Positions 34,038 to 45,799 of a stretch of DNA of 64,000 nt are shown piece after piece (positions within the stretch are counted from its first letter, which is position 1; each line of letters opens with the position of its first letter). A model generated the notes under the pieces. It searched no databases, was not told the DNA's origin, and saw nothing but the letters and a program-made list of their open reading frames with translations. The position numbers and the translations under genes are program-made. Origin of the DNA: Dromiciops gliroides (lineage: Eukaryota; Chordata; Mammalia; Microbiotheria; Microbiotheriidae); assembly GCF_019393635.1 (NCBI RefSeq), contig NC_057866.1:9744223-9808222 (forward strand), in the 5' to 3' direction.

Positions 34038-34260
34038 CCACAATCAAATCTAAATTGGTTGACATGATTGGAGGTGAGTTATATTAAAATGAAGTCCAGG
34101 GATACAATTCAGGTCACCATGTTTTCCACCTAAAACTGGTTCCTAATATCAGGCTAAATATCAGCAGTAAAGTCCTGCAATCATCTAGACAAAAAATCTG
34201 TCTCCACCCAAGACACCTTTGTAAACCTGGGTCAGCTTTAACCCAGATGAATCTTACTTT

Positions 34261-35820
34261 TTTTTTTATTCAGCTTACTAGGATACGTCTGTAGGTTTAT
34301 TATAATTTCCTTTGTTTCGTAGACATGACCTCTTGTTACAATGCTCTCACTCTCCTTCAGAGGTCACACAAAATGTTTCTACCTAATTAAACTTGAACAG
34401 CAGGAAAATATTTTAGTTACATCTATAGTGGTTATGATAAGTGCAGCAAAAGGAAAAATAGCAACTTGACTCATATATGGCAAAGGGTTATTTCCAACTT
34501 TAAATATTTCAGTCGCAAGTAGATAAGGCTACTTTTTCCCCCATAAAAGTATTTTATTATTTTCCAGTTACATGTAGAGATAGTTTGCAACATTTGTTTT
34601 TATAAGATTTCTAGCTTCAATTTTTTTCTCTCTCCCTCCCCTCCCTTTCCTCTCCCCAAGACAGCTAACAATCCAATAGAGGTTATATATGTACAATCAC
34701 ATGAAATATATTTCTGCATTAGTCATGCTGTATAAGAAGAATCAGAGCAAAAAGAAAAACAACAAAAAAGTGGAGATAGTATGGTTCAATCTGCATCTAG
34801 ATTCCATAGTTGTTTTTTTTTCCTTTCCGGATTTGGAGAGCATTTTCCATCATGAGTCCTTTGGAACTATCTTGGACCATTGTATTGCTCAGAAGAGTCA
34901 AGTCCATCACAGTTGATCAACATCCAATGTTGTTGATACTGTGTACAATGTTCTCCTGGTTCTGCTCCTCTCAGTTAGCATCAGTTCATGTAAGTCCTTC
35001 CAGGTTTCTCTGAGCTCCTCCTGCTCATCGTTTCTTACACCACAATAGTATTCCATTACATTCATATGCCATAACTTGTTCAGCCATTCCCCAGTTGACG
35101 GGCATCCCCTCATTTTCCAATTCCTTGCCACCACAAAAAGAGCAGCTATAAATATTTTTGTACATGTGGGTCCTTTTCCCTTTTTAATGATCTCTTTGGG
35201 AAAAAGACCTAATAGTCGTATTGTTGGGTCAAAGGATATACACAGCTTTATAGCCCTTTGGGCATAGTTCCAAATTGCTCTCCAGAATGGTTGGATCAGT
35301 TCACAGCTCCACAAATAATGCATGTGTTCCAATTTTTCCATAACCTCTCCAACATTTATTATTTTCCTTTTTGTCATATTAGCCAATCTGATAGGTGTCA
35401 GGTGGTACCTCAGAGTTGTTTTAATTTGGATTTCTCTAATTAATAGTGATTTAGAGCATTTTTTCATATGACAATAGATAGATTTTTTTTTTGAGGCAAT
35501 TGGGGTTAAGTGACTTGCCCAGGGTCAAACAGCTAGTAAGTGTCAAGTGTCTGAGGCCAGATTTGAACTCAAGTCCTCCTGACTACAGGACTGGTGCTCT
35601 CTCCACTGTGCCACCTAGTTGCCCCTGACAATAGATAGATTTTATATCTTCATCAGAAAACTGCCTGCTCATATCCTTCGACCATTTCTCAATTGGGGAA
35701 TGACTTGGATTCTTATTTAGTTCCGGATATATTTTTAGAAATGAGGCCTTTGTCAGAAACACTGGCTATAAAAATTGTTTCCCAGATTTCTGCCTCCCTT
35801 CTAATTTTGGATGCATTGCT
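34261..35820 (-). mobile_element. L1 3' portion with probable 3' transduction
   Basis: Perfect 15-bp TSD GATGAATCTTACTTT (34246-34260, 35821-35835), with poly-T directly inside the left one. The L1 proper is 35820 to about 34535. It holds an ORF2 C-terminal frame with only one SINE break, including HYLWSCELIQPFWRAIWNYA, KIFIAALFVVARNWKMRG and MEYYCGVRNDEQEELRETW. Beyond its 3' UTR, 34530-34270 is non-L1 sequence between the L1 end and the terminal poly-A. Confidence 0.75.
35484..35625 (-). mobile_element. tRNA-derived marsupial SINE
   Basis: Antisense, inside L1. TSD GACAATAGATAGATTTT. Confidence 0.93.
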
Positions 35821-36216
35821 GATGAATCTTACTTTCAATAAGAATTTGCCTGTGCAGTGTGTGGGGGGATTAGGAACTATGAAAGAAGGGAGAACACTGG
35901 GTTCCCCAAGAAATGGATTATTAAAAATTATTTCTCGCACAAAGAAAAGTGAAATTGGGTAATGGAGAGTCAAATGTGTCTGACAACAAGTAAAAAAAAT
36001 AATAAATGTTAGTTATTATTGCTATTATTAAGGCTGAGCCTTGGCAGAGAAATATTGGTGATAGGATAAAGAGGTAAGGGATTCATGAGAAGAGGATGGG
36101 GTAGGGCTGAAATGGTTCCCCAAGTGGTCAAGAGGAGAAATGGAGGAGAGTGTAGTCAGTGCAGGGAAGACAACCTGGGAGAGGCCTAAATGGTAAAGGG
36201 GCTGGAGGTGTCAGGA

Positions 36217-36440
36217 TGATGTAGGAGGCAAAAAGGAATTAACAGAAAAACCTAAGATCCAAGCTCTAATTAAGATATTAGCTCTAAAAGGGATTCAGAA
36301 CCCAGTTAATGGATAACTTACAAGTCAGGATGCTAGGTTCTCTTATCCACATAAATCAGTACCCATAATGGGAACCTAGAGAGGCAGGCCATGAAGACCT
36401 TAAACTGTAACAATGATACACTGACAGGCAATAGAAATTC

Positions 36441-36490
<50 letters not shown>

Positions 36491-37093
36491 AAGCAATTGG
36501 GGTTAAGTGACTTGCCTAGGGTCACACAGCTAGTGATTGTTAAGTGTCTGAGGCTGGATTTGAACTCACTTCCCCCTGAATCCAGGGCCAGTGCTCTATC
36601 CACTGCACCACCTAGATGCCCCTCAGGCTATAGAAATTCTAATGAAAAATGAAGATATTTTGGAAATAGCCATGGGAATCAGAAAGAGACATATGCAGAA
36701 AAGGTAAAATTTGTCCCCAGATTCACCTTATGATGTGAAAACCCCCAAAACACACCTCCACAGAAAAAGGTACCTGCCTTGGAGATTGGCTTAGGACCTC
36801 AGGAACTCCAAATACCCCCCCAAAGGTGGAGATTATTATAATGAATAGGACAGGCCCTCCCTTGGACCTCCCTAAGGTAGAGATTATCATAATGAGACTG
36901 ATAATCAATTTATCCATACTATAAATATAAGTTTTTATCTTTCCTTATTGGAGAGATACCTTTCCACTTTTCTGGTTCTCTCCCTGTGGTCACTCACAGT
37001 ACTGCAATAAAACTTGGGAAACAGAGTCACTGAGTCTTGTAATTCTTTTGGAACGACTCACAATCAATTTGGCCCTAATTCCAGCCCACATCA
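36217..37093 (+). mobile_element. Solo ERV LTR (sense)
   Basis: TGATGTAGGAGG to CCCACATCA with TSD AGGA (36213-36216, 37094-37097). Contains CTATAAATATAAG (TATA) and GCAATAAAACTTGG (polyadenylation) in LTR order. Interrupted by a SINE (36442-36622). Same family as 30131-31469. Confidence 0.85.
36442..36622 (-). mobile_element. tRNA-derived marsupial SINE with (TG)n tail
   Basis: TSD CAGGCAATAGAAATTCT / CAGGCTATAGAAATTCT encloses about 22 TG units and the SINE. Confidence 0.92.
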
Positions 37094-37544
37094 AGGACAA
37101 AGAAGATTTGGAGATGGAAGTTGAAGGAGAGATGGAATGAAAACAGACTATGATCAGATAAAGGAATTTCAGAGTTGAGAAGACACTTGTGGAACACTGG
37201 TGGGTGCTGGCAAGATTGAGAGTAGGACTATCCCTCTAGGGGACAGAGAAGTTGGTCATGGGAAAGGGTAGTTGGAGAGATCACTGTCAAGACGGGGGGG
37301 GGGTATTTGCCTGGTGACCATCAGAAGGCTACCAGGCATCACATATCTAAGTACAAGTCATCCTATTTCTCCTCCTTTCTTCATGGATCTCCAGATCACT
37401 GAATCTCAGAGTTGGAAGGGACCTCAGGGGGATCAAGTCCAAACCACATCCAAAAATGAATCAACATAAGCAAGACATGTTTGCCCAGACGTTTGAAGAC
37501 CTCTGGTAACAGAGAACCTACTAGCTCCTGGTGCAGTTGCTTCA

Positions 37545-37808
37545 GTTTTGTTGTTGTTCAGTCATTTTTCAGATGTGTCTGACTCTTTGTGACCCCACTG
37601 GGGTTTTCTTGTCAAAGATGCTGGAAGAGTTTGCCATTTACTTCTCCAGTTCATTTGATAGACAAGGAAACTGAGATAAACAGGGTTAAGGGACTTAGCC
37701 AGGTATGCACAGCTAGTAAGTGTCTGGGACCAGATTTGAACTCATGAGGATAAGCGTCTTCCTGACTCCAGCCTAGATGTACTATCCAGTACACCACCTA
37801 CCTGGCCT
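37545..37808 (-). mobile_element. Older RTE-tailed SINE
   Basis: Antisense RTE-like tail (CAGATGTGTCTGACTCTTTG, TTCTTGTCAAAGATGCTGGA) then SINE body with TTCCTGACTCCAG and CACCACCTACCTGG. Confidence 0.7.
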
Positions 37809-37809
37809 G

Positions 37810-38540
37810 TTGTAGCTTTGGGGCAGCTCTAATTGTGGGAACATTTTTCCTGATACTCATCTTAAATTTGAATCTCGCAATTCTCACCCATCACTTCTGC
37901 TTCTGCCCTTTCAGGCCAAAGAGAACAAGTCTTGCCCTTGACATCCTATTGAACATTTAGAATGTGCTCCCTGGTCCCTCCCCCTGCCCCAGCCTTCTCT
38001 TCTCAGGAAACACCATCAGATTCTTCCACTTATGTTCATATAGCAGACCCTTGAGGTTCATCATCCCATCTGTCTTCCTCTGGATATGTTCCAGCACATC
38101 AATGTTCTTCCTAAACCATGATACCCAGATTGAATGTGATGCCCCAGACATAGTCTGCTCCCCTAAACAAGATCCTACCTTTTCAACACCACTGTTCAGC
38201 TCTGATGCTATGTGAATTTGATTTGTGGAACACTAGCAATTCTAGAGAATCAAAATATGATTTTAACATGTAAAAAAAGTGACTACCACAAAAGAAGGAA
38301 TGTAAAAGGTCACCCAGATAATGTACATTCAATTAAGGATGGAACTGGACAACTGTTATGACAATTATTTTAAGGGTCATTGGGTGGGTAGAAAGATCTG
38401 ACTAGTTTTGTTTGGCACAAGGGTGGAGAACTAAGACTAATGGATGGGGAATGATAGGGAAGAAGTAGACTACACAGAAGGCAAAACTGCCTGACTTTTA
38501 GAACTTTGCAAAAATGAAATGGGATTAGAAAAGGGAAAAA
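37810..38540. other. Intergenic, unassigned
   Basis: No exon, SINE or LINE recognised by eye; contains old-repeat-like wording but nothing I can name. Confidence 0.4.
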
Positions 38541-38544
38541 GACC

Positions 38545-39180
38545 ATCATGTACAAAAATATTTATAGCAGCTCTCTTTGTGGTGGCAAAGAATTGGAAAT
38601 AGATGGAATGCCCATCAGTTGGGGAATGGCCAAACAAGTTGTGGTATATGAATGTAATGGAATACTATTGTGCTGTAAGAAATGATGAGCAGGAGGAGTT
38701 CAGAGAAACCTGGAAGGACTTACATGAACTGACTGAGAAGAGCAGAACCAGGAAAACATTGTATACAGTAACAGCAACATTGTGTGTTGAACAATGGGGA
38801 TAGACTTGACTCTTCTCAGCAGTGCAATGATCCAAAACAGTTTCAAAGAACATGTGATAGAAAATGTTCTCAACATCCAGAAAAAAAGAACTGTGAATTA
38901 TGAATACAGATTGAACCACACTCTTTCTACTTTTGGATTGTTTTTCCCCTTCTTTTTTTAGGTTTTTCCCTTGTGCTCTGATTCTTCTTTCACAAGATGT
39001 CTAATGTAGAAATATGTTTAATGTGATTGTACATATACAACCTACATCAGACTGCTTTCTGTCTTGGGAGGGAAGAAAGGGTGGGAGAAAAAAATTTGGA
39101 ACTAAAAATCCTGTGACAACAAATGTTGAAAACTATCCTTATATGTAACTGGAAAATAATAAAATATTTTAAAAACTGTA
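38545..39180 (+). mobile_element. L1 3' end
   Basis: ORF2 C-terminus in broken frames (MECPSVGEWPNKLWYMNVME, YYCAVRNDEQEEFRETWKDL), 3' UTR and AATAAAATATTTTAAAAA. Confidence 0.82.
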
Positions 39181-39384
39181 ATGGGATGCTTTGGGAGGTG
39201 ATGCATTCCCTCTCATTGGAGGTCTTCATACAGAGACTAGAACTCTTACTGCCTGTGTTTTAGGGGGGATTCATGGTCAAGAATAGGCTCAACTGGATGA
39301 CTTCTGAGTTCCTGTCCAGTTCTTGGGTGGAGTTATTCTGAGATTCTGGGATACTGTGAGATGAAATAACTACAACAACAACAA

Positions 39385-39640
39385 CAATAATATCATTTAC
39401 ATAGTGCTTTAAGGCTTGCCAAGCCTTGTACATATGCCATCTTATTTAATCCTCACAACAAGCATGTGATTTGGAGGCAGTCATGACCTCATTTTAGGAA
39501 TCAGAGAAATAAGAACAAAAAATCCAGCTGAGATAGGTGCAGTGATCTGCCCAGGGTCACTCAGAGAGTAAGCACCTGAAAAGGGACTTGAACTCTCGCC
39601 TTCCTGACCTCTAATTCCAGCATTCTTCTCAAATAAGACA
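39385..39640 (-). repeat. MIR-like fragment
   Basis: Antisense ATTTACATAGTGCTTTAAGG, TTATTTAATCCTCACAACAA, then CTGCCCAGGGTCACTCAGAG. Confidence 0.55.
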
Positions 39641-39874
39641 GTTAGTTAGAGGGAATGTTAAACAATATGGAGAGATGGGGCAGAGTAGTTGGTTTGTCAG
39701 TGAGTTTGGATAAAGTGATGGGAGGTAAGGTAGGAGAGAGTTTGGATTCCAAACTGGTAAATGCAGGCAAAATTAGAGAGCGAATTTCCTCAAGGGGCTC
39801 CAGTCCACTGATAAAGAATCTGAGAGATCAGTACCCTGGACAGTGTGCCCGAGACTGCTTCCCTTTGTTTATTT

Positions 39875-40038
39875 TTTTAAAATTATTATTATTATTATTT
39901 TTGCAGGGCAATGGGGGTTAAGTGACTTGCCCAGGGTCACACAGCTAGTAAGTGTTAAGTGTCTGAGGCTGGACTTGAACTCAGGTCCTCCTGAATCCAG
40001 AGCTGGTGCTTTATCCACTGGGCCACCTAGCTGCCCCC
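39875..40038 (-). mobile_element. tRNA-derived marsupial SINE
   Basis: Antisense, ATT-repeat tail. TSD TCCCTTTGTTTATT / TCCCTTTGCTTATT. Confidence 0.92.
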
Positions 40039-40414
40039 CTCCCTTTGCTTATTACCCTCTTATCTCTCCTCACACATCCTGTTTCTGCCTTCTGTCTCTG
40101 TTTTCCACTGCTCTTGTGTGTCACGCACTCCCTAGGGTGTCCTGTCACATTAAGATGTCCCCAAAACATTCTCAGTTATTTACTAAAAGCTATTTACTTT
40201 CTAACAATGCTTCCAGCTCTAAGGTGGAAAGAACAAGAGAAGATCAAACAGAGGAGTCAGCAAACTCCTGAGTGGAATGATCAACCAGGAGAATACTGTC
40301 AACAGAGAGCAGTGTGAACAGGCTTTTCTGGGTCTCAGATCTGGCAAATCCAGTCCACAACATGGTGGATTATTGAGTTTACTTTGCAAGGTTTTTAAAA
40401 CCTATTGGTGTGGA

Positions 40415-40600
40415 TAGTGTGTCCAACCTGGAATCAGGAAGACCTGGGTTCAAATTTCTACCTGTTACACTCTAGCCGTGTGACCATGAGCAAATCACTT
40501 CACTGCTTTGAGCCTTGTTTTCCTTATCTGTAAAATAAAGGAATTAATTAGCTTAGAAGATCCCAATGGTCCTCACCACCACTAAATCTATGAGGTTCTG
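40415..40600 (+). repeat. MIR-like fragment
   Basis: GGAATCAGGAAGACCTGGGT, CCGTGTGACCATGAGCAAAT, TATCTGTAAAATAAAGGAAT. Confidence 0.55.
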
Positions 40601-40973
40601 ACTATATAAATATATTTTTATTTAGGAGTAGAATTCTACTCACAATGAATTGGCAGTAAGAGCAAAGAAAAGAGTAGATATTTGTCAAAGTTGTCAAGGG
40701 TGTATTCTACCTCAATAAAACTCCACCAGTTTCCATCAACTTGATTTTGATTAACCAGTTGTTGCTCTCCTAGTATCCTTTATACCAGGGATCTCTTCAT
40801 ATCATTGGTAATAAATTAATATCAATTATTTTTTTATAAAGTGATTTTAAAAATACCTTCCTAATTGATTTACTATTCCAGTCACCACTGAGGGTTTTTT
40901 CAAAACTTTACATCCCTCCTTAAACTTCCTAGGTATCCTCTTTCCCGAGTTCTGACCTGAGAACTTTGTCTTT

Positions 40974-41720
40974 GTGAGAAAATAATTATTAATAATGGAT
41001 TTCGGGGCAGCTAGGTGGCACAGTGGATAAAGCATTGGCCTTGGATTCAGGAGGACCTGAGTTCAAATCCAGCCTCAGACACTTGACACTTACTAGCTGT
41101 GTGACCCTGGGCAAGTCACTTAACCCTCATTGCCCAGCCCCTCCAAAATCGATTTCTTGGTGGGGGGGACCCAGGGACCCAGTTCTAGCTTTCCCTTCCT
41201 CCACTTTGGAAAGTTCAGTCCAGGAGACTTTAGCTAAACTCTGGACCTAATTCTGTTCAGGGCCAGTGAAGTGAGGGGATTAAGCCACACCTATCTGAAT
41301 TGACTCTTGCTTCCCAGGGAGTCTTCCATTAGACCCTGATGTGTATGCAGTATAGCTCATTGTAATATGGACCACCCTCAAGTCCTGTCAACCAATGCTA
41401 GCCAATTCTCTTTGATCAGTTTGTAAGGAGCTGCCTCTATTGAAAAAAGAAAAAGACTGGATCATGAAGGACTTGCTCGCTTTTTCCTGGCTTCTCTTTT
41501 ACTCTCCGTGCATCCTCTCCTCTTGGCTCAAGACATTGGGTATGTAATTGTTTAGGCCTGTAAGCCTGTGACTAGTGAGGAAGTTAGGGAGACACACAGT
41601 CAATACTTTAATAATATGATATTAATTAATAATAAATGCTTACTGCCCAAACTGTGCAATAGCCATTAATATACAATTTAGTAATATTTTAGAAAACCCA
41701 GCCTAGCCCCACCCCCAATA
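40974..41720 (+). mobile_element. ERV LTR related to 4330-4858, with a SINE inside
   Basis: Starts TGTGAGAAAATAAT and shares TTAAGCCACACCT, GGACCACCCTCAAGTCC and TAATAAATGCTTACTGCCCA with the 4330 LTR. The right end and TSD are not resolved. Confidence 0.6.
41004..41148 (+). mobile_element. tRNA-derived marsupial SINE
   Basis: Sense, near the LTR start. Flanked by ATGGATTTC and ATCGATTTC. Confidence 0.9.
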
Positions 41721-41839
41721 TTTTAGCTAGAAACAGTTGGTGACCAATAATTTAGCTAATACACCTTATAGTTCACTGATCAAATGAAGGCCTGTCACTA
41801 AGAGCTCCCTTTTCTCTCACCTTTATTTCACATCACCTT

Positions 41840-42575
41840 GATGCCTTCTCACTCTGCTCTGCCTTCACCTCTGACTTCCATGAAGAGGTAGCCAAACACT
41901 CTGCATGTGCCCTTCATTTCATTTCACCCCAATTTTCCCAGCAGTTTGCCCTTCTTATCATTCCCAGCAATTCTCATGAATCTTCTATCTCTTCCCCTTT
42001 ACTGGCTCTTCTCTGTGGCTTTTTTGTTTTTGTTTGTTTTTGTGGGGCAATCAGGGTTAAGTGACTTGCCCAGGGTCACACAGCTAGTAAGTGTCAAGTG
42101 TCTGAGGCTGGATTTGAACTCAGGTTCTCCTGAATTCAGGGCCAGTGCTTTATCCACTGCACCACCTAGTTGCCCCCATTCTCTGTGACTTTTTAAAAAT
42201 AGTCATATCCACCTTGTTCTCAAAAAAGGTCACTTGATGCATCTGTCCCTGGTAACTCTCACCCCGCATCTCTCCTTTGTTTCATGGCTATACTCTTTGA
42301 GAAGATCATCAACAATTGGTGCCTCCCCTTCCTTGCCTCTCACTCTCTTCTTCACTCTCTGGGATCTAACTATTCAACTGAATCTGTTCTCTTCTAAATT
42401 ACAGCTTATCCCTTAAGTGCCAAATCCAATGGCCTTGTCTCAATAGTCATCCTTTTTGATCTCTCTGCATCATCTGACACTCTTGGTAACTCTCTTCTAG
42501 ATACCCCCTTCTTTCTAGGGCTCAGTGACTGCTCTCTCCTAGATCTCCTGCTGCCTGTCTGTCCCTTCCTTCTCT
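41840..42575 (+). mobile_element. Ancient CR1/L2-type LINE fragment, with SINEs
   Basis: Degraded RT-like reading (LEKIINNWCLPFLASHS, then an LFDLSASSDTLGNSLL block equivalent to DLSAAFDTVDHSLL). Interrupted at 42023-42176 and ended by a SINE at 42581. Confidence 0.5.
42023..42176 (-). mobile_element. tRNA-derived marsupial SINE
   Basis: Antisense. Flanked by TTCTCTGTGGCTTTTT and TTCTCTGTGACTTTTT. Confidence 0.92.
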
Positions 42576-42580
42576 CTCTC

Positions 42581-42725
42581 TCTTTTTTTTAGTGAGGCAT
42601 TTGGGGTTAAGTGACTTGCCCAGGGTCACACAGCTAGTAAGTGTTAAGTGTCTGAGGCCAGATTTGAACTCAGGTCCTCCTGACTCCAGGGCTGGTGCTC
42701 TATCCACTGCACCACCTAGCTACCC
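42581..42725 (-). mobile_element. tRNA-derived marsupial SINE
   Basis: Antisense, full length, next to another antisense SINE. Confidence 0.9.
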
Positions 42726-42737
42726 CTTCACCTTGAT

Positions 42738-42872
42738 TTTTTTTTTTTAGTGAGGCAATTGGGGTTAAGTGACTTGCCCAGGGTCACACGGCTAGTAAGT
42801 GTCAAGTGTCTGAAGTTGGATTTGAAGTCAGGTCCTCCTGAATTCAGGGCTGGTGCACTATCCACTGCGCAA
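42738..42872 (-). mobile_element. tRNA-derived SINE, head truncated
   Basis: Antisense; breaks off after CTATCCACTGCGC, lacking the last 15 bp of the head. Confidence 0.88.
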
Positions 42873-42879
42873 AGGAGGA

Positions 42880-43110
42880 CAATGAGCATTTATATAGCAG
42901 CTACTGTGTATACCAGGCATTGTGTTAAGTACTTTATAAATACTATTTCATTTGATCCTTAAAACAGCTCTGAGAAGCAGTGGCTCTAATTATCCCCTCT
43001 TTGAAGTGTAGGAAACAATGGCAAACATAGATCAGGTGACTTTCCAGGCTCACACTGCTAGTAAGGATCTGTGGCAGGAATTGAATTCAGGTCTTCCTCA
43101 CTACTTCCTG
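42880..43110 (-). repeat. MIR-like fragment
   Basis: Antisense CATTTATATAGCAGCTACTG, GGCATTGTGTTAAGTACTTT, ATTTCATTTGATCC, and a degraded tRNA-like head. Confidence 0.55.
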
Positions 43111-43639
43111 ACCCTTCCCTTCCCTTTTCTCACTGGGGGTTGGATAGTGGGGCCAGGCAGGGGAGCTCTTGCAGGGCTTTTCTGAGGAGACAGGGGTCAG
43201 GTTTGCCTGAACTCTCAGGGCTCCTTGAAGGTCTCACTGACATGAGAAACAGCAGAGACTTAGAGGATGTAGAGAGTTCTTAAATTCTGAAAGCATTTCA
43301 TAAGCTCCCACATCCGGGATAAATAGCCATGGGGAAGAGCCTTGAAAAGGAATGAGGATGAAGGAAAGAAAACTTCCACAGGGAAAAGAGGCAAATTAAA
43401 CATAGACATAGACAAGTTTTGCAACTTTGAATAAGATACCCTGGCAGGAGTTGGGAGGAGCAGAGAACAGGGGCTTATTATTTTTTTTATAGGATAAAGA
43501 GAAAACCATTGGAAGGGTGGTCCTGCATTAAAGGGCTCTAAGTGTGGATCCTGGAGCTTGGATACAGGCTATCTGGAGCCAGGGAAGGTGAATGGCAGGG
43601 AAGATGGTAGGAGCTGAACCCTTGAACCTTCCTCTCATT

Positions 43640-45085
43640 GGAATTGGCTCAAAAAAGGAGCAACACGAGCACTATGTTTGGCATAGTAATCTATCTTACC
43701 CTAGAGAAAAGTAGGATAGGAAAGGGTTAAAAAAGGGGGTTGCTGAGAGAAGAGGCATCATTAATCAGAAGCAAAACACTTTTGGGGTGGGACAGGGTGA
43801 AAGGAGAGATTAGAATAAACACGGAGAAAATAGGAAGCACAACTGTGAAAATATATATATTTTTTTACCAAATGACTGATAAAGATCTAATTTCTCAAAT
43901 ATATAGAGATGTGGGTCAAAGTTGTAAAATTAGATTCAATCTCCAATTGATAAATGTTGAAAGGATATAAATATATAGATTTCAGATAAAGTAATCAAAG
44001 CTATCTATGGCCATATAAAAATGCTCTAAATCACTATTGATCCAAAAATGCAAATTAAAACAATTTTGAGATATCACTCAACAGAAATGAGATTGACCTA
44101 TATGACAGAAAAAAATGACAAATGTTGGAGGGGATATTGAAAAATGAAGACACTGACTCAGTGTTAGTTGAGTTGGAACTGATCCAACCATTCTGGAGAG
44201 CAATTTGGAACTATGCCCAGAGGGTTATAAAACCACAGCCACACACCCTTTTACTCAGCAATACCAAGACTAGGTCTTTATCCCAAAGAGATTTTTTTTT
44301 TTTTTTGCTGGGCAATGGGGGTTAAGTAACTTGCCCAGGGTCACACAGCTAGTAAGTGTTAAGTGTCTGAGGCCGGATTTGAACTCAGGTACTCCTGAAT
44401 CCAGGGCCGGTGCTTTAACCACTGCGCCATCTAGCTGCCCCCCAAAGAGATTTTTTAAAAAAAAGGAAATTTACCTATATGTACAAAAGTTTGTATACCA
44501 GGTCTTTTCTGGTGGGAAAGAATTGGAAACTGAGGGGATTCCCATCAAGTAGGGAATATCGTAAATGATACTATGCTGCTATTAGCACTAATGAGAAGGG
44601 TGCTTTCAGCAAAACATGGGAAGACTTACAAGAAATAATGCAAAATGTAATGAGCAGAACCAGAACACTTTCTATAGGATCAGTAACATTGTATGATGAT
44701 CAGTTGAGAATGACTTAGCAATTCTCAGTAATACAATGATCTAAGACAATTCTGAAGGACTTATGATGAAAAGTGCTATCCATTTCCAGAGGAATAACTG
44801 ATGCAACCTGAATGCAGATCAAAGTATACTTTTTTGTAACTTTCTTAATTTTTCATCTTTTTTTAATCTGTGTTTTCTTTTACCACATGAGTAATATGGA
44901 AACAGGATTCACATGATAGTACATGTATAACCTATGTCAAATTGCTTACCTTCTCAATGACTTCAGATGGGTGAAAGGGAGAGAATTTGGAACTCAAAAT
45001 TTTATAAAAGGTATGTTAAAAGTAGTTTTTATATATAATTGGGGTAAAAAGAAACTACTAAAAAATAATTTAAAAAGAATTATGT
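43640..45085 (+). mobile_element. L1 remnant (inter-ORF-like block joined to the 3' part), with a SINE
   Basis: 43640-43840 resembles the HAL1 tandem unit. From 43860 it is an L1 ORF2 C-terminal remnant with a VELELIQPFWRAIWNYAQRV block, and it ends in a 3' UTR. Everything between these two L1 regions is missing. Confidence 0.65.
44291..44440 (-). mobile_element. tRNA-derived marsupial SINE
   Basis: Antisense inside L1. TSD CCCAAAGAGATTTTT. Confidence 0.93.
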
Positions 45086-45149
45086 TCTGTAGAGTTTATT
45101 CAGCTGTCTCCACAGGTGACACCACCAAGATCTTGGGATGAAAGTGGTT

Positions 45150-45300
45150 CTTTTTTTTTGTGGGAGGAGGGCAATGAGGGTTAAAGTGATTTGCTCAGGG
45201 TCACTCAGATAGTAAGTGTCAAGTGGCTGAGGTTGGATTTGAACTCAGGTCCTCCTGAATCCAGGGCCGGTGCTTTATCCACTGTGCCACCTAGCTGCCC
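45150..45300 (-). mobile_element. tRNA-derived marsupial SINE
   Basis: Antisense; flanks repeat ACACCAAGATCTT-like sequence. Confidence 0.88.
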
Positions 45301-45799
45301 TGAACACCAAGATCTTAATGACATAATGATCTTGGGAATTAACAGCAGGGAAATCTCTAATTCCTAACATGCTAACTCAGTATTCAGGCTCCCCATCCGA
45401 GTAGGGCAAAGCAGAAAGAAACATGCTCTCCCTGGGGTGGCAGTATGCATGCTCTCAAAGCAGTGCTTGGTTCCAAAGGCAGATTTTGAAGAGCAAAGAA
45501 GGGTCTGTTAACTAGTTGGCACAATGCTAATTTTGTTCTAGATTTGCCATTTTGCTATGTTTTGCCTCACCATGTATTTTAGGATCAGCTTATATCAAAG
45601 TGGCTTCCTTCAGTATCTCATTTCCACCTCTTACTGGTAGAAAGTTTTTGCATGGCCCGAGGAAGTCTGTTCCTGTGCTTTATCTTGTCTCAAAAGGCAC
45701 ATAGCAGAAAAAGAAAAAAAAAGAAAAGAGAAGAAAAACACAAAACAAAAAGGCACATAGGATTCCTTTTGATCTAGAATGAATAGCTTGGCTAAAAAA

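Larger units (their letters stand above)
33775..35960 (-). mobile_element. Dispersed LTR-like repeat, copy 2, interrupted
   Basis: Matches 20653-21085 in order (TTAATAAAAGGATGGTCATA, GTTATATTAAAATGAAGTC, CAGTAAAGTCCT, GAGAACACTGGGT). Split by a SINE (33900-34037) and an L1 (34261-35820). Confidence 0.45.

Noticed and set aside
34907..35467. 186-aa minus-strand ORF
   Set aside because: It is the C-terminal part of L1 ORF2 within a TSD-flanked insertion, not a host gene.
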